From NCBI GenBank assembly GCA_016462645.1, contig JAEMSX010000006.1:21654-85653 (forward strand): DNA of 64,000 nucleotides. Direction: 5' to 3'. This DNA is from Thermoleophilaceae bacterium. Lineage in GTDB: Bacteria; Actinomycetota; Thermoleophilia; Solirubrobacterales; JACPNS01. Both the position numbers and the translations under genes were made by a program. Under the pieces are notes generated by a model that saw only the letters and a program-made list of their open reading frames with translations, was not told the origin of the DNA and did not search any database. Every line of letters begins with the position of its first letter. Within the stretch, counting starts at the first letter, position 1. Positions 31,112-41,746 of this stretch are shown here, one piece after another.

Positions 31112-32267
31112 ATGACACCGAACTTCGGGGACTTCCAGCTGGAGATCTATCTGGCCGGGCTCAACGGTGCCACGCCTGAGCATCCGATGACGTTTCCAGA
31201 GCTCGAGGCGCTCGCTGAGGCCTCGCTGTCGAAGGAGATCTTCTCCTACGTCGCCGGAGGCGCGGGAAACGAGTACACGCAGCGACACAACGTCGAGGCC
31301 TTCGACCGCTACGCCCTGATCCCGCGGATGCTCGCCGGCGCCGCTGAGCGTGACCTCTCGATTGAGCTCTTCGGAATCAAGTTCCCTACGCCGCTGCTGC
31401 TTGCGCCCGTGGGCGTGATCGGTTTGTGCGATCCCGATGGGCACGGCGACCAGGTGACGGCGCGCGCCTCTGCGGCGACCGGAGTCCCCATGATCGCTTC
31501 CACCCTGTCTGCCGATCCGATGGAAGACGTCGCGCCGCTGGCCGGCGAGACTCCCGGCTTTTTTCAGCTCTACACCCCCGCGGACCGCGACCTTGCTGAG
31601 AGCTTTGTGAAGCGCGCCGAAGCGGCCGGATACAAGGGGATCGTGGTCACGCTGGACACGCAGATTCTCGGCTGGCGACCGCGTGACCTTGGTCTCGGAT
31701 CATTCCCCCAGCTGCGCGGGCTGTGCCTTGAGAACTACTTCTCCGACCCGATCTTCCAGGCCAAACTTGAGAAGTCGCCCGAGGAGGACCCGATGGCCGC
31801 CGCGCTGCACTGGGCGCTCGGATTCTCGGACGCTTCACTTGACTGGGACGATCTCGAGTGGTTGCGATCACTGACCGACCTACCGCTGCTGCTCAAAGGA
31901 ATCTGCCACCCGGACGACGTGCGGCGCGCGATCGACGGCGGCGTCGACGGCATCTACTGCTCAAACCACGGCGGCCGACAGGCCAACGGAGGTCTCGCGG
32001 CGATCGACGTGCTTGCAGATGTCGTGGAAGCTGCCGGAGACACACCATTCATCTTTGATTCAGGGGTGCGCACCGGGGAGCATGTCGTGAAGGCCCTGGC
32101 GCTGGGTGCCGCAGCTGTCGGAGTTGGTCGGCCTTACGCCTACGGCTTGGCAACCGGAGGTGAAGCGGGCATCGTCCATGTGCTGCGGTCACTTCTCGCT
32201 GAGACCGACCTGCTGATGGCGGTCGACGGATACGTATCGATCGCCGATCTCACACCGGACTCACTCG

Positions 32268-32278
<11 letters not shown>
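31112..32278 (+). CDS. FMN-dependent alpha-hydroxy-acid oxidase (lactate 2-monooxygenase-like)
   Basis: The 388-residue protein follows the glycolate/lactate oxidase family. It has the N-terminal [26 protein letters not shown] for the flavin, [27 protein letters not shown] with the FMN lysine, and SNHGGRQ with the catalytic histidine and substrate arginine. The length and the GWRPRD segment fit lactate 2-monooxygenase, which turns lactate into acetate and CO2, better than lactate oxidase. The 3' end overlaps the convergent aldo/keto reductase gene by 11 bp. Confidence 0.88.
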
Positions 32279-33251
<973 letters not shown>

Positions 33252-33322
33252 TCAGGTGATTGTATGGATGCGGCGGTGGCGCCGGTCCGACCGTGACCGC
33301 GGACCGGCGCAGATACCAGCCG

Positions 33323-33709
33323 CTAGTAGTTCTCGGACGGAGCCGACTTCGAGAGCTCGTAGAGAATCACGATCGAGAGCAGGAACATGCAGAGCGACCA
33401 GAACGGTGCTGACGGAATTGTCAGCAAGTAGGCGATCGCGTTGAGCGCAGCGGCGATGATTCCGACGAACCTGCCCCACCCGCCGCCTACGAACAACGAC
33501 AGGCCGGCAGTCAACTGAATGACCCCGATCAGCAGAATCGCCCAGCCGTATGACTTCAGGTCGGTTGCGATCAGCGTGACGTTCTCAGTGAAGAACTTCG
33601 AATCCCCGATCGCGGCGATTCCGTAGATGATGTCGGCGATACCCGCGACTGTGAGCAGGACGCCGGCGAAAAGCCACCAACCGGTGACTCTGTCTGGATT
33701 TGCAGCCAT
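33323..33709 (-). CDS. DUF7144-like four-helix membrane protein
   Basis: The 128-residue protein starts at ATG 33709, with TAGGAGGAG directly upstream; the longer ORF has no support. Four hydrophobic helices are visible (WWLFAGVLLTVAGIADIIYG, WAILLIGVIQLTAGLSLFV, FVGIIAAALNAIAYLLTIP and FWSLCMFLLSIVILYEL). The pattern is common in actinobacteria. The gene is divergent from an ArsR repressor gene with a short AT-rich gap, so it is a candidate target of that repressor. Confidence 0.8.
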   Translation of the reverse strand: MAANPDRVTGWWLFAGVLLTVAGIADIIYGIAAIGDSKFFTENVTLIATDLKSYGWAILLIGVIQLTAGLSLFVGGGWGRFVGIIAAALNAIAYLLTIPSAPFWSLCMFLLSIVILYELSKSAPSENY

Positions 33710-33830
33710 AACTCCTCCTAGGTGGATGGACCTGCCTATGAGCTTCGCGGTCAAACGGTGCGATCCTGCCCCAGATGGGGGACGCGCGCGGGTTGGGGCA
33801 TCGGGCTGAAGTCGTATTCGGCTTATTGTT

Positions 33831-33858
33831 ATATCGTCATATCCATGTATCGCGATAT
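33831..33858. promoter_or_regulatory. AT-rich operator-like sequence over the arsR start
   Basis: ATATCG (33831) and CGATAT (33853) form an inverted repeat, and ATATC is directly repeated at 33831 and 33839. The element covers the arsR start codon and the most AT-rich part of the divergent gap, a likely autoregulatory site. Confidence 0.35.
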
Positions 33859-34162
33859 TCCCCAACTCAAGGCGGAGTTCTTCAAGGCCATGGGCCACCC
33901 CATGCGCATCCGAGTCCTGGAGCTACTCACCGAACGTGAGCGCCCCGTGTCGGAGATGCTGGAGGTCATCGACATCGAACAGTCTCACCTCTCGCAACAG
34001 CTCGGAGTGCTGCGCCGCGCGGGTCTCGTGGATTCGCGACGCGACGGGTCCTCGGTGACCTACGCGATGGCTGACGAGCGCGTCGCCCAGCTTCTGATCC
34101 TCTCAAAAGAGATGATGATCGACCGCTACCAAGCCTCACAGGACGGCTTGATCAGGCGGTGA
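33845..34162 (+). CDS. ArsR-family transcriptional regulator
   Basis: The 105-residue protein starts at ATG 33845; the upstream extension of the ORF is low-complexity. The winged helix is FFKAMGHPMRIRVLELLTER, then VIDIEQSHLSQQLGVLRRAG and LVDSRRDGSSVTYAM, a standard ArsR domain. It lacks the metal-binding ELCVCDL cysteine motif in the recognition helix, so it probably responds to something other than arsenic. It is divergent from the DUF7144-like membrane gene and overlaps the convergent monooxygenase gene by 11 bp. Confidence 0.88.
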   Translation: MYRDIPQLKAEFFKAMGHPMRIRVLELLTERERPVSEMLEVIDIEQSHLSQQLGVLRRAGLVDSRRDGSSVTYAMADERVAQLLILSKEMMIDRYQASQDGLIRR

Positions 34163-35660
34163 CCGGGGTCGCCGCCGGCGACTTGCTCTCAAATTTCATC
34201 ACGCCGTCCGCGATCTCGGCCTTACGGAACAGCTTCACGTCACGCGGATAGTTCTGGTAGACGCGCCACGGCACCGCGTCGCCCTGTTTGGGAAGGTCGG
34301 CGATCTTGCGCGTGATGTATCCCGACGAAAGGTCGAGGAACGGCAACTCTTCCTTGAACCGCGCTGGCGCCACCGGCGTGAAGCTCGTGTATCCGCCCTG
34401 CTTCATGTGGTTGATGACGCGGCAGAGGTATTCCGAGACAAGGTCGGCCTTCAGGGTCCAGGACGCGTTCGTGTAGCCGAGCGTGTACGTGAAGTTCGGC
34501 ACTCCGCTGAGGCCGACGCCCTTGTAGGCGAACGTTTCCTTGAGCACCAGCGGCTCGCCGTTGAGCGTCATGTCGAGTCCACCGAAGCTTTCCATCAGCT
34601 CAAGTCCTGTCGCGGTGATGATCAGGTCGGCTTCGAGCTCCTTGCCCGATTTGAGCCTGATCCCTTGCGGGGTGAAGGTCTCGATCTGGTCCGTCTCGAT
34701 CGAGACGTCGCCCTCGCGGATCGCACGGAAGAAGTCCCCATCAGGAACGACGCAGAGTCGCTGATCCCACGGACCGTACGGTGGGTTGAAGTGCTTGTCG
34801 ACATCGAATCCCTCGGGCAACTGGCGGGCGGCCATCCAACGAATCAGCTTGCTCACCTGGCCCGGTGCGATGCGACTGAGCTGGAAGGTCGCCATGAACT
34901 GGAACACGTTCTTCCAGCGCACGACCTTGTACGCGAGCCTCTCCGGCAGTTTGCGCCGCAGGAAGGCGGCGATCGGGTCGACGGCGGGCAGGGTCATGAT
35001 GTAGGTCGGCGTGCGCTGCAGCATCGTCACGTGCTCGGCCTCGTCGCTCATCGCGGGCACGAGCGTCACGGCGGTGGCGCCGCTTCCGATCACGACGATC
35101 TTCTTGCCCGCGTAGTCGAGGTTGTCGGGCCAGTGCTGCGGGTGGACGATCTCTCCCTCGAAGCTTTCTGAACCGGGAAACTCCGGCGTGTGGCCGGCTT
35201 CGTACTGGTAGTAGCCGGCCGCCGAGTGCAGCACACGCGCATTGATCTGTGATTGCTCACCGGTGGTGCGGTCCTCCAGCGTCACGAGCCAGCGCGCCGA
35301 CTCATCCGACCAGTCGGCCGACTTCACTTGCGTGTTGAAGGTGATCTTCTCACGGAGCTTGAACTCGTCGGCGGTCTCATTGATGTAGTTGCGGATCGAT
35401 TCACCGTCGGCAAGCGTCTTCTCGCCGAGCCACGGCTTGAAGCGAAAGCCGAACGTGAACATGTCCGAATCCGAGCGCACGCCGGGGTAGCGGAAGAGAT
35501 CCCAGGTGCCACCGATGTTCTCGCGCCCCTCGACGATCTGAAAAGTGGTTCCGGGACACTCCGTGACGAGGTGCGCGCCCATACCGATTCCGGACAATCC
35601 CGCGCCGACCACAAGAACGTCGACCTCGGGGACTGCCCCGCTGGCTGCGTTGGATGACAT
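34152..35660 (-). CDS. flavin-containing (Baeyer-Villiger-type) monooxygenase
   Basis: The protein is 502 residues long from ATG 35660. It has the FAD Rossmann motif VLVVGAGLSGIGMGAHL, then ENIGGTWDLFRYPGVRSDSD, the NADPH motif VVIGSGATAVTLVPA, and a late ATGLEL. The GGTWDLFRYPG segment is shared by EthA-like Baeyer-Villiger monooxygenases, which convert ketones to esters and activate the drug ethionamide in mycobacteria. The native substrate is unknown. Confidence 0.9.
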   Translation of the reverse strand: MSSNAASGAVPEVDVLVVGAGLSGIGMGAHLVTECPGTTFQIVEGRENIGGTWDLFRYPGVRSDSDMFTFGFRFKPWLGEKTLADGESIRNYINETADEFKLREKITFNTQVKSADWSDESARWLVTLEDRTTGEQSQINARVLHSAAGYYQYEAGHTPEFPGSESFEGEIVHPQHWPDNLDYAGKKIVVIGSGATAVTLVPAMSDEAEHVTMLQRTPTYIMTLPAVDPIAAFLRRKLPERLAYKVVRWKNVFQFMATFQLSRIAPGQVSKLIRWMAARQLPEGFDVDKHFNPPYGPWDQRLCVVPDGDFFRAIREGDVSIETDQIETFTPQGIRLKSGKELEADLIITATGLELMESFGGLDMTLNGEPLVLKETFAYKGVGLSGVPNFTYTLGYTNASWTLKADLVSEYLCRVINHMKQGGYTSFTPVAPARFKEELPFLDLSSGYITRKIADLPKQGDAVPWRVYQNYPRDVKLFRKAEIADGVMKFESKSPAATPVTA

Positions 35661-35781
35661 GCTCAAACTCTCCCTAGGAACTCCCGCGGCGCCCCCCGAC
35701 ACCAACTGTTTGGCGATCATACGTGAACCGTGCTTGGGGGGCCGACGCACGTTGTCCAGCGATCTGTAATCTGGGTTGACC

Positions 35782-36609
35782 ATGTGTCGCGTCTTCGGAG
35801 CCGTAGCGTCGGATCCAATTTCGATCCGTCATGAATTGGTCGAATCGTCCAATCCGATGATTCGACTCTCCGAAAGTCACGACTCCGGCTGGGGCGTCTG
35901 CGCGTATCCCGACGTCGGTTGCGCTGCGCCGCTCTCGGAACGCTTCCCCAGCGCGGCGTTCTCGGACAGTCGCTTCGACGCCGCGACCGAGATGCGTGGC
36001 CGGATCTTCAACGCGCACGTTCGGCGCGCGACGCTCGGCGGCCTCGCGGACGAGAACACCCACCCCTTCGAGTTCGGGCCCTACAGCTTCGCCCACAACG
36101 GAACGATCCTCGGGTACCGCAACATGTTGCGACCGGGGATGGGCGAACCGGTCGGCCAGACGGACTCCGAGTGCTTCTTCATGCGACTGATGAACGACTT
36201 CGATCCCACGGATCCGATTCGCTCGATACGCGCCACTGTGGCCGCGCTCGTGGCCGGACACACCTTTTCGGGTCTCAATTTCGTCTTCAGCGACGGCCTG
36301 AAGCTCTACGCATACAAGCTGGGCATCTTCGAACTGCACTGGGTCACCCGGCGGGGCGTCGCGATGGTCGCGAGCGAGCCCCTGACCGATGAGCGCTGGC
36401 ACGCCGTGCAACAGGACGTTCTCCTGATACTCGACCCGGAGGACCCAGAAGAGATGTACGGCGAGCGTCTGCTGGGAGACCAGCTCGTCGAGGTGGCGCG
36501 GATCGAGAAGCTCGAACCCGACGCCTCGATGCGCGGAGATGAACGCGGCGAATGGGCGGCGAACTTCGCCATCGAGGTCGCCAGCCGGGCCGCAAGCACG
36601 CCTGCCTGA
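35782..36609 (+). CDS. class II glutamine amidotransferase
   Basis: The protein is 275 residues long. ATG 35782 is certain because it is followed at once by Cys2 (MCRVFGAVAS), the N-terminal nucleophile that hydrolyses glutamine. GRIFNAHVRRATLGG carries the glutamine-binding Arg, and PYSFAHNGTILGY the oxyanion-hole Asn-Gly. The rest of the protein lacks a synthetase domain, so it resembles stand-alone GATase_4 proteins such as YafJ or EgtC. It precedes murT-gatD on the same strand, though GatD is itself a glutaminase. Confidence 0.9.
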   Translation: MCRVFGAVASDPISIRHELVESSNPMIRLSESHDSGWGVCAYPDVGCAAPLSERFPSAAFSDSRFDAATEMRGRIFNAHVRRATLGGLADENTHPFEFGPYSFAHNGTILGYRNMLRPGMGEPVGQTDSECFFMRLMNDFDPTDPIRSIRATVAALVAGHTFSGLNFVFSDGLKLYAYKLGIFELHWVTRRGVAMVASEPLTDERWHAVQQDVLLILDPEDPEEMYGERLLGDQLVEVARIEKLEPDASMRGDERGEWAANFAIEVASRAASTPA

Positions 36610-36647
36610 CAAGAGACGCCGGGGCGAGCCGCGATAATCAGCGGCTC

Positions 36648-38036
36648 ATGGAATCGGTCTCCAAGCTCAAACTCGGCGTAGCCAAGAGCGTCGGCGCCGC
36701 CAGCCGCCTGAGCGGCCGCGGCGGCGGTACCTCGCTTCCCGGCAAACTCCTGCTGCGACTGCAGGATGACGCGATCGCGCGGCTCTCCAGCGAGCTGCCG
36801 CGCGGCGCCGTTGTGATCTCGGCGACCAACGGAAAGACAACGACGGCTTCGCTGCTGGCGAGCGTGCTCGGGCGCTCGCGGATCCCCGTCGTGCACAACC
36901 GCGCGGGCGCGAACATGGCCGGCGGGATCGCCACCGCGCTGCTCGACGCGACAAAGCACGGGCAGGTCCAGGGCCAGCTGGGACTGTTCGAGGTGGACGA
37001 GGCGTGGACTGCGCGGATTGTCGAACAGACGCAGCCTTCAGTCCTGCTGCTTGCGAACCTCTTTCGCGATCAACTCGATCGCTACGGAGAGCTCGAGACG
37101 CTCGCCGACTCCTGGCAGCAGATGATCGCCCAGCTCCCCGCCGAAACGCGCGTCGTTCTGAACGCCGATGATCCACTGCTCGCGGGGCTGGGTGCGGATC
37201 GCCCGAACACGCTCTACTTCGGTCTCACCGACACCTCGCACGCTGAGCCGGTGCCGCGTCACGCCGCCGATTCCAAGTTCTGCCGTCGTTGCGGCGCGCC
37301 GCTCGAGTACGAAGCGGTGCAACTCGGGCACCTCGGGATCTACCGCTGCCCCAATGGCGACTTCGCGCGTCCGACTCCGCAGATCGCCGCGACGAAGATC
37401 ACCACCCACGGCATGGAGGGCAGCGAGATCACGATCTCGACGCCGGACGGGCCGATTGACTGTGAGCTTCCGATCCCCGGTCTCTACAACGTCTACAACG
37501 CCGTGGCCGCCACCGCGGCGGCCCACGCACTCGATCTGACCGCGGGCGCCATCTCCGGCGGCCTCGCGGCCGCCCGAGCGGTGTTCGGCCGAGTGGAGAC
37601 GCTCGAGATCGGCGGGCATTCCGTGGCGCTGATGCTGATCAAGAACCCGACGGGCGCAAACGAGGTGCTGCGCACGATCGCCGAGGAGTCAGCGCCGTTC
37701 GATCTCTGGATCGCGCTGAATGACAAAATCGCCGACGGGCGTGATGTCTCATGGATCTGGGATGCTGACTTCGAGATGCTCGCAGGCAAGGTGGGCCAGA
37801 TCACGTGTTCGGGCACTCGCGCCGAAGAGATGGCTCTGCGCCTTGCCTACGCGGGGATCGACCGCAAGCGCCTGATCGTTGAACGCGCGGTCGAGAAGTC
37901 GTTCGACGCCGCCGTCGCCGACTCCGTGCGCGCCGCAACCCCGATCTTCGCTCTGCCCACCTACACCGCGTTGCTCGAGTTGCGCACGGCGATCGCCAAG
38001 CGCGGCGACGCACCGAGCTATTGGGGGAGCACATGA
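36648..38036 (+). CDS. murT: lipid II amidotransferase Mur-ligase subunit MurT
   Basis: The 462-residue protein starts at ATG 36648. The Mur-ligase ATP-binding loop is VVISATNGKTTTASLLA, followed by GLFEVDEAWTARI and VLLLANLFRDQLDRYGE. A zinc ribbon (CRRCGAPLEYE, then GIYRCPNGDF) and the C-terminal DUF1727 domain are diagnostic of MurT. With GatD it amidates the D-isoglutamate of lipid II, which aids cross-linking. The stop codon overlaps the gatD start by 4 bp. Confidence 0.95.
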   Translation: MESVSKLKLGVAKSVGAASRLSGRGGGTSLPGKLLLRLQDDAIARLSSELPRGAVVISATNGKTTTASLLASVLGRSRIPVVHNRAGANMAGGIATALLDATKHGQVQGQLGLFEVDEAWTARIVEQTQPSVLLLANLFRDQLDRYGELETLADSWQQMIAQLPAETRVVLNADDPLLAGLGADRPNTLYFGLTDTSHAEPVPRHAADSKFCRRCGAPLEYEAVQLGHLGIYRCPNGDFARPTPQIAATKITTHGMEGSEITISTPDGPIDCELPIPGLYNVYNAVAATAAAHALDLTAGAISGGLAAARAVFGRVETLEIGGHSVALMLIKNPTGANEVLRTIAEESAPFDLWIALNDKIADGRDVSWIWDADFEMLAGKVGQITCSGTRAEEMALRLAYAGIDRKRLIVERAVEKSFDAAVADSVRAATPIFALPTYTALLELRTAIAKRGDAPSYWGST

Positions 38037-38797
38037 ACGACTCCCCCACCCTGCGTATCTGTGCGCTCTATCCCTCGCGCATGAACATTTACGCCGACCG
38101 CGGCAACATGCTGCTGCTCCAGCACCGCTGCGAGGCGCGCGGGATCGGCTTCGAACTGACGGCATCAGAGGCCGGCGAGCACGTCGATCCGGACGCACAC
38201 GACCTCTTCTACATCGGCGGCGGCCAGGACTCCGACCAGATCCAGATTGCCGGCGACATGTTGGAGACGAAGCAGGCCGCACTTGCCGAGGCGGCCGAGG
38301 GCGGCAAAGTCATCCTCGCCGTCTGCGGCGGATATCAGCTGCTGGGCGAGTACTACGAGCTGGCAGATCAGAAGGTCGAGGGCCTGGGGATCGTCGATCT
38401 GCGCACGGTGCGCGAGCCGGGTGAGCGTCTGATTGGAAATGTGATGATCGAGTTCGAGGTCGATGGCTCTCCCCGTGTGCTTGCCGGGTTTGAGAATCAC
38501 GGCGGTCGCACCTATCTTGAGTCCGGCTGCCCGCCCCTTGGCAGAGTGCTCAAGGGCCACGGCAACAATGGGAAGGACGGATTCGAGGGCGTCCACGTGA
38601 ACAACGTCTTCGGCACATACCTGCACGGCCCGCTGCTGCCGAAGAACGCATGGTTCGCCGACCATCTGACAAGGCTCGCGCTCGGTGGAGACATCGAGCT
38701 TGAGCCGCTCGATGACGACCTTGAGGATCTCGCCCACGAGAGTGCGATCCGGGCCGCCGGCGGTGGCTCCGGACTCATGAGGCTCACGCAGCGATGA
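38033..38797 (+). CDS. gatD: lipid II amidotransferase glutaminase subunit GatD
   Basis: The 254-residue protein starts at the ATG inside the murT stop overlap. It is a class I (CobB/CobQ-like) glutaminase with the nucleophile in AVCGGYQLLGEYY and the catalytic His in GTYLHGPLLPKN. It has FYIGGGQDSDQIQIA near the N-terminus. It supplies ammonia to MurT. Its 3' end overlaps the antiporter gene by 4 bp, so the operon runs murT-gatD-antiporter. Confidence 0.94.
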   Translation: MNDSPTLRICALYPSRMNIYADRGNMLLLQHRCEARGIGFELTASEAGEHVDPDAHDLFYIGGGQDSDQIQIAGDMLETKQAALAEAAEGGKVILAVCGGYQLLGEYYELADQKVEGLGIVDLRTVREPGERLIGNVMIEFEVDGSPRVLAGFENHGGRTYLESGCPPLGRVLKGHGNNGKDGFEGVHVNNVFGTYLHGPLLPKNAWFADHLTRLALGGDIELEPLDDDLEDLAHESAIRAAGGGSGLMRLTQR

Positions 38798-39987
38798 CGA
38801 TCCCGCTCGCATCCGCCTCTGACGACGTCTCGAGCGCGCTGCTCGCGCTCTTCATCCTGCTGCTCGCGGCGAAGATCGGAGAAGAGATTTGTCGACGCAT
38901 CGATCAGCCGGTCGTGATCGGCGAGATCCTGGCCGGAACGATCGTCGGCCCGTCCGTGCTCGGCCTGATCGAGCTCAACACGACACTTGATGTCTTCGCT
39001 GAACTCGGCGTGATCTTCCTGCTCTTCTGGGTGGGCCTTGAGACAAAGCTCGGCGACATTCGCTCCGTCGGAAAATCCGCCACCCTCGTCGGCGTATTCG
39101 GCGTCGTGCTTCCGGTGGCAGCAGGCGTCGGTGGCGCATTCGCACTGGGCGCTTCGACCGCGACGGCGGTCTTCATCGGCGCGGCGCTCGCCGCGACAAG
39201 CGTCGGGATCACCTCGGCGATCCTCGTCGAGCTCGACCTTCAATCCGGCCCCGCCGGCCGCACGATCCTCGGCGCCGCGGTGATCGATGACGTACTCGCG
39301 CTGCTGATCCTCGCCCTGGCCACCGGGATCGCGAGCGAGGGCGGCATCAGCATCGGCGAGATCGGCCTGCTGCTCGTGCTCTCGGTCGCGTTTCTGCTGC
39401 TCTTCGGTCTAGGTGGGTCCAAACTGCTCAGCAGCCGCCCGGCGATGCTCGAAGCCCCGCGCTTTGCTGATTCTCCTTTGATGCCAGCAGTGCTGATCTG
39501 CCTGGGTCTCGCCGTGCTCGCGGCGCAGATCGGGCTTGCCGCAGTCATCGGTGCCTTCCTCGCCGGCATGATCATCGCCGAAACGCGTGACCAGAACACG
39601 ATTGAGATTGAGGTCGCCCCGCTCTACGCCTTCTTCGCGCCGTTCTTCTTCGCCGTGATCGGCGCGCAGCTCGATGTCGAGCGACTGCTCGACTACACGA
39701 ACCTGCTCCTGCTGCTGGGAATCACCTTCGTCGCGGTCATCACCAAGTATGTCGGTTCGTGGATCGGCGCCGCGTCACTCGGAAAGCGCGACCGTTCGAT
39801 CGTCAGCGTCGGCATGGTTCCGCGCGGCGAGGTCGGCGTGATCGTTGCGGGTCTCGGCTACTCGAAGGGCGCGATCGACGCGGACATCTTCGCGGTGGTC
39901 GTCGGCATGGCGATTCTCACCACGCTCATTGCGCCGTACCTGATCCGCGCGGCCGCGCGCAAGCGGCCAGCGCCCTCAGGAACCTGA
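38794..39987 (+). CDS. CPA2-type cation:proton antiporter
   Basis: The 397-residue protein has about twelve membrane segments and the monovalent cation:proton antiporter-2 pattern. VIGEILAGTIVGPSVLGLI lies at the N-terminal side, and AAVIDDVLALLILALATGI carries the acidic pair of the ion path. MVPRGEVGVIVAGLGYSKG is the other marker. It lacks the RCK domain of KefB/KefC and resembles NhaS3/GerN-like Na+(K+)/H+ antiporters. It is coupled to murT-gatD, and its end overlaps convergent dut by 12 bp. Confidence 0.9.
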   Translation: MTIPLASASDDVSSALLALFILLLAAKIGEEICRRIDQPVVIGEILAGTIVGPSVLGLIELNTTLDVFAELGVIFLLFWVGLETKLGDIRSVGKSATLVGVFGVVLPVAAGVGGAFALGASTATAVFIGAALAATSVGITSAILVELDLQSGPAGRTILGAAVIDDVLALLILALATGIASEGGISIGEIGLLLVLSVAFLLLFGLGGSKLLSSRPAMLEAPRFADSPLMPAVLICLGLAVLAAQIGLAAVIGAFLAGMIIAETRDQNTIEIEVAPLYAFFAPFFFAVIGAQLDVERLLDYTNLLLLLGITFVAVITKYVGSWIGAASLGKRDRSIVSVGMVPRGEVGVIVAGLGYSKGAIDADIFAVVVGMAILTTLIAPYLIRAAARKRPAPSGT

Positions 39988-40407
39988 CGAACCGAAACCG
40001 CCGTCACCGCGCGTGGTCTCGTCGAACTCATCGACCTCAGACCACTCAGGCGCCGCGAACGCCACGATCATAAGTTGGGCGATCCGGTCGCCGGGCCTGA
40101 CCTCATATGCAGCGTCGCGATCGGTGTTGAGCATCAGAACCTGAAGCTCGCCGCGGTAACCCGAGTCGATCAATCCAGGTGTGTTCGTGAGCGTGATTCC
40201 GCGTTTGTGCGCGAGTCCTGAGCGCGGAAGCACAAGTCCGGCGTGCCCCTCGGGGATCGCGACCGCAACGCCGGTCGGCACCTTGGCGCGTGCGCCTGGT
40301 TCCAGGACGGCGCCCTCGACCGCGTAGAGGTCACTGCCTGCGTCGCCGGCGTGCGCCTGGGTCGGAACGATCGCGTCATCGCGGAGCTTTTTGAAGCGCA
40401 ACTGCAA
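39976..40407 (-). CDS. dut: deoxyuridine 5'-triphosphate nucleotidohydrolase
   Basis: The 143-residue protein is a trimeric dUTPase with all five motifs: HAGDAGSDLYA (I), PRSGLAHKRGI (II), GLIDSGYRGELQVL (III), GDRIAQLMI (IV) and the C-terminal RGDGGFGSSG (V). It hydrolyses dUTP to dUMP, keeping uracil out of DNA and feeding thymidylate synthesis. It lies at the downstream end of the minus-strand housekeeping cluster, 16 bp after hflX. Confidence 0.95.
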   Translation of the reverse strand: MQLRFKKLRDDAIVPTQAHAGDAGSDLYAVEGAVLEPGARAKVPTGVAVAIPEGHAGLVLPRSGLAHKRGITLTNTPGLIDSGYRGELQVLMLNTDRDAAYEVRPGDRIAQLMIVAFAAPEWSEVDEFDETTRGDGGFGSSGS

Positions 40408-40423
40408 GGTGCCGGGAGACTAC

Positions 40424-41710
40424 TCAGACGGCCGCGGGAACGCGAAAGCGTTCAAGGCGGGCGGCCAACGGCGCCGGCAGCTTTGCGAGCACGCGCACGC
40501 CGTCGGCGCGGTCGTCGCGGTGAAGATCTGCGGCTTGCTGGTGCAGCGTGTCGAGAATGTCGCCGTCCGTGTAGGGAACGAGCAGATCGACCGGAACCAG
40601 GCGGGCGGCGAGCTTCGTGGCGATCGCCTCGCGCAGTTCGTCGAGCCCCTCCCCGCTGACAGCGGACACCAGCGAGGCGCCGGGGAAGCGATACTGGAGC
40701 TCTTCTTTTCGCTCGGCCGTCACGAGGTCGATCTTGTTCAGCACCAGGTGCGAGTCGTTCTCGATCACGCCCGTCTCGACCAGCACGTCATCCACGGCCT
40801 GGATCATCTCTTTCAGGTCGGCCTCCTCCATCGAGGCGTCGACCACGTGCAGAACGAGCTCGGCCGAGAGCGCCTCCTCCAGCGTGGACGCGAACGCGTC
40901 GACCAACTGATGCGGAAGCTTGCGGATGAATCCCACGGTGTCGGTGAGCAGAACGGTGCGACCGTCGACTTCGAGTGTGCGGGTCGTCGGGTCAAGCGTC
41001 TCGAACAAGCGGTCTTTGACGGTGACGTCTGCGCCGGTCAGCTTGTTCAGAAGACTCGACTTGCCGGCGTTCGTGTAGCCCGCCAGGGCCACGGTTCCGA
41101 TGCTCTTGCGCTCGCGTTCGCGACGGCGCGTCTCGCGGGCCGAGCTGACCAGTGCGAGCTTGCGGCGCAGGGCCGTGATGCGGTCGCGTGCGAGTCGACG
41201 GTCGGTTTCGATCTGGGATTCACCCGGCCCCCTGGTGCCGATGCCGGCTCCGAGGCGCTCGAGGTGGGTCCAGAGTCCGCGCATGCGTGAAAGGTTGTAT
41301 TCCAGCTGGGCGAGTTCGACCTGCAGCTTGCCTTCGGCGCTCTTCGCGTGTCCGGCGAAGATGTCGAGAATGATCTCCGTGCGGTCCACGACCGAGATTC
41401 CGACCTCTTTCTCGAGGTTGCGCGCCTGGCGGGGCAGCAGTTCGTCGTCGCAGGCGATGACGTTGGCGTTCGCCTCCTTGGCGGCCGCCTTCAGCTCCGC
41501 GATCTTTCCACTGCCGAAGTACGTGTTGGGATCGGGCTCCTCGCGGCGCTGATACATCTCGCCGGCGACGGCGACGCCGGCGGTCCGCAGCAGTTCGCGA
41601 AGCTCGGCGAGGTCTGGTTCTGTTGGGGCAGAAGCAATGCAGAACGCGCGCTGCTTTGCGCGCGGATTGACAATGCCTTCCCCATAACGTGACTCGCGGC
41701 GTTCCTGCAC
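40424..41710 (-). CDS. hflX: ribosome-associated GTPase HflX
   Basis: The 428-residue protein has the N-terminal HflX domain with YFGSGKIAELK and GIGTRGPGESQIETDRR. The GTPase motifs are GYTNAGKSSLLNKL (G1), a Thr in RLFETLDPTTR (G2), DTVGFIRKLP (G3) and NKID (G4). HflX splits stalled or stress-hibernating ribosomes. The start is a GTG with no strong alternative. It is the usual length for the family. Confidence 0.95.
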   Translation of the reverse strand: MQERRESRYGEGIVNPRAKQRAFCIASAPTEPDLAELRELLRTAGVAVAGEMYQRREEPDPNTYFGSGKIAELKAAAKEANANVIACDDELLPRQARNLEKEVGISVVDRTEIILDIFAGHAKSAEGKLQVELAQLEYNLSRMRGLWTHLERLGAGIGTRGPGESQIETDRRLARDRITALRRKLALVSSARETRRRERERKSIGTVALAGYTNAGKSSLLNKLTGADVTVKDRLFETLDPTTRTLEVDGRTVLLTDTVGFIRKLPHQLVDAFASTLEEALSAELVLHVVDASMEEADLKEMIQAVDDVLVETGVIENDSHLVLNKIDLVTAERKEELQYRFPGASLVSAVSGEGLDELREAIATKLAARLVPVDLLVPYTDGDILDTLHQQAADLHRDDRADGVRVLAKLPAPLAARLERFRVPAAV

Positions 41711-41746
41711 TGCCTCTAAGCCTACCGGCGCAGTGCGCGGACGGAT

